A DNA stretch of 6,523 nucleotides from an uncultured Clostridia bacterium. Its GTDB lineage: Bacteria > Bacillota > Clostridia > Oscillospirales > Acutalibacteraceae. The translations under genes and the position numbers were made by a program. Positions 6,033 through 6,523 of this stretch are shown here, piece by piece. Under the pieces are notes generated by a model, which was not told the DNA's origin, ran no database searches, and saw only the letters and a program-made list of their open reading frames with translations. Numbering within the stretch: position 1 is the first letter of the stretch; each line of letters begins with the position of its first letter. The stretch covers positions 1-6,523 of the forward strand of contig CALEIO010000141.1 of NCBI GenBank assembly GCA_937875885.1, given 5' to 3'.

Positions 6033-6523
6033 TTAAACCAGCTTCTGGAGTCTTCTGAGATATTCCTTACACTCAATCATATTTGCCTCGCCGAAGAGGA
6101 AGTCCAGGTAGTCAACAAGACCATCGATTTCGTCACGGATGAAGGAGAGGTTCAAACTTTCGAATTTTCTGAGAACCTTTCTTGCGAGAACGTAGTCAAG
6201 ACCGTCAAGCTCAGTACCGCCGCAACCAACGAAAGCAGGAACGTACTCACGAAGCTGCTTAACAATACGGTTACCGAAAGCAAGTCTGAAGTGCTCGATA
6301 ACGTAGTCGTCGAGGAGTTCAATCTTGTGGAGATTTTCGTCAGAAACTTTGTTATGCTCCTTGCAGTAGTTGAGCATATTCTCAAGATGCTTGTAAGAAA
6401 GGTTGAGAGGCTCTGTCATAGGAGCGTCAAAGGGAACACCCTTTGTATTAATGTCGATAGGCATAGCACGGTCATATACCTTATCGGTGATAGCAAATGT
6501 AGAGTCGTCGTTATTAGCTGTAC
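6033..6523 (-). CDS. McrB-like AAA+ NTPase, C-terminal part (runs off right edge)
   Basis: The frame is open to the window edge, so 162 residues of a longer protein are visible. The Met at 6464 is internal. The visible part opens with TANNDDSTFAITDKVYDRA. The preceding split codon is xGT, compatible with Gly, giving G-T-x-N-x-D-D. This is the sensor-1 Asn block plus the K-V-x-D-R arginine-finger motif seen in McrB-type ATPases that pair with DUF2357 proteins. A helical lid follows: FRLAFGNRIVKQLREYVPAF, LARKVLRKFESL, and a final helix ECKEYLRRLQKLV. These match the FGxRVxxE.., xKxLPKhxG and C-terminal helix layout of that clade. Walker A and B motifs lie outside the window. Known for McrB: hexameric GTPase/ATPase whose hydrolysis is stimulated by McrC. 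Here the predicted partner is the DUF2357-like coiled-coil protein 166 bp downstream. Family call fairly strong, substrate nucleotide unknown. Confidence 0.8.
   Translation of the reverse strand, partial: TANNDDSTFAITDKVYDRAMPIDINTKGVPFDAPMTEPLNLSYKHLENMLNYCKEHNKVSDENLHKIELLDDYVIEHFRLAFGNRIVKQLREYVPAFVGCGGTELDGLDYVLARKVLRKFESLNLSFIRDEIDGLVDYLDFLFGEANMIECKEYLRRLQKLV

Noticed and set aside
1..6523. CRISPR array, tRNA, rRNA or transposase gene
   Set aside because: No regularly spaced direct repeats, tRNA-like cloverleaf or DDE/recombinase motifs were seen on either strand.

Overview
The window looks like a piece of a Clostridia genome, most likely a gut member of the Oscillospiraceae/Ruminococcaceae type. 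The evidence is moderate GC, strong AAGGAGG-type ribosome binding sites, SipW-type signal segments ([AS]W followed by an aromatic or Leu at the membrane exit), a CBM26-like module, and a short palindromic repeat of a kind I associate with such genomes. All five supported genes lie on the minus strand, so the operon reads from right to left.

Right to left: (1) 6523-6033, the C-terminal part of an McrB-like AAA+ NTPase, entering from beyond the edge. It shows a sensor-1-like NxDD, a K-V-x-D-R arginine-finger motif and a helical lid. (2) A 166-bp gap holding a two-hairpin palindromic element bracketed by a 9-bp direct repeat. (3) 5866-3443, an 807-residue protein with a DUF2357/McrC-N-like head of about 310 residues. 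The McrC nuclease domain appears to be replaced by about 470 residues of coiled coil. (4) 3431-2415, 2373-181 and 131-1 (cut by the edge), three consecutive single-membrane-segment proteins with related SipW-type signal segments. The first two also share an ectodomain motif (IWLEGxD). The 731-residue one adds a CBM26-like starch-binding module and two possible degenerate copies.

Gaps between the last four genes are 11, 41 and 46-49 bp with no convincing terminator, so they are probably co-transcribed. The unusual point is the combination. A cytosolic McrB-like NTPase with a nuclease-less, rod-forming DUF2357 partner sits in line with a set of exported, membrane-anchored, possibly glycan-binding or fibre-forming proteins. 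I do not recognise this as a described system. It could be a McrBC/CoCoNuT-like defence derivative beside unrelated surface genes, or a repurposed NTPase-rod machine that works with the surface proteins.

The coiled coil has a clear internal design. There are 29 heptads without a register break (residues 355-558), then a switch to 13 hendecads (558-701). The core a-position changes from aliphatic to His/Tyr/Phe at the same point.
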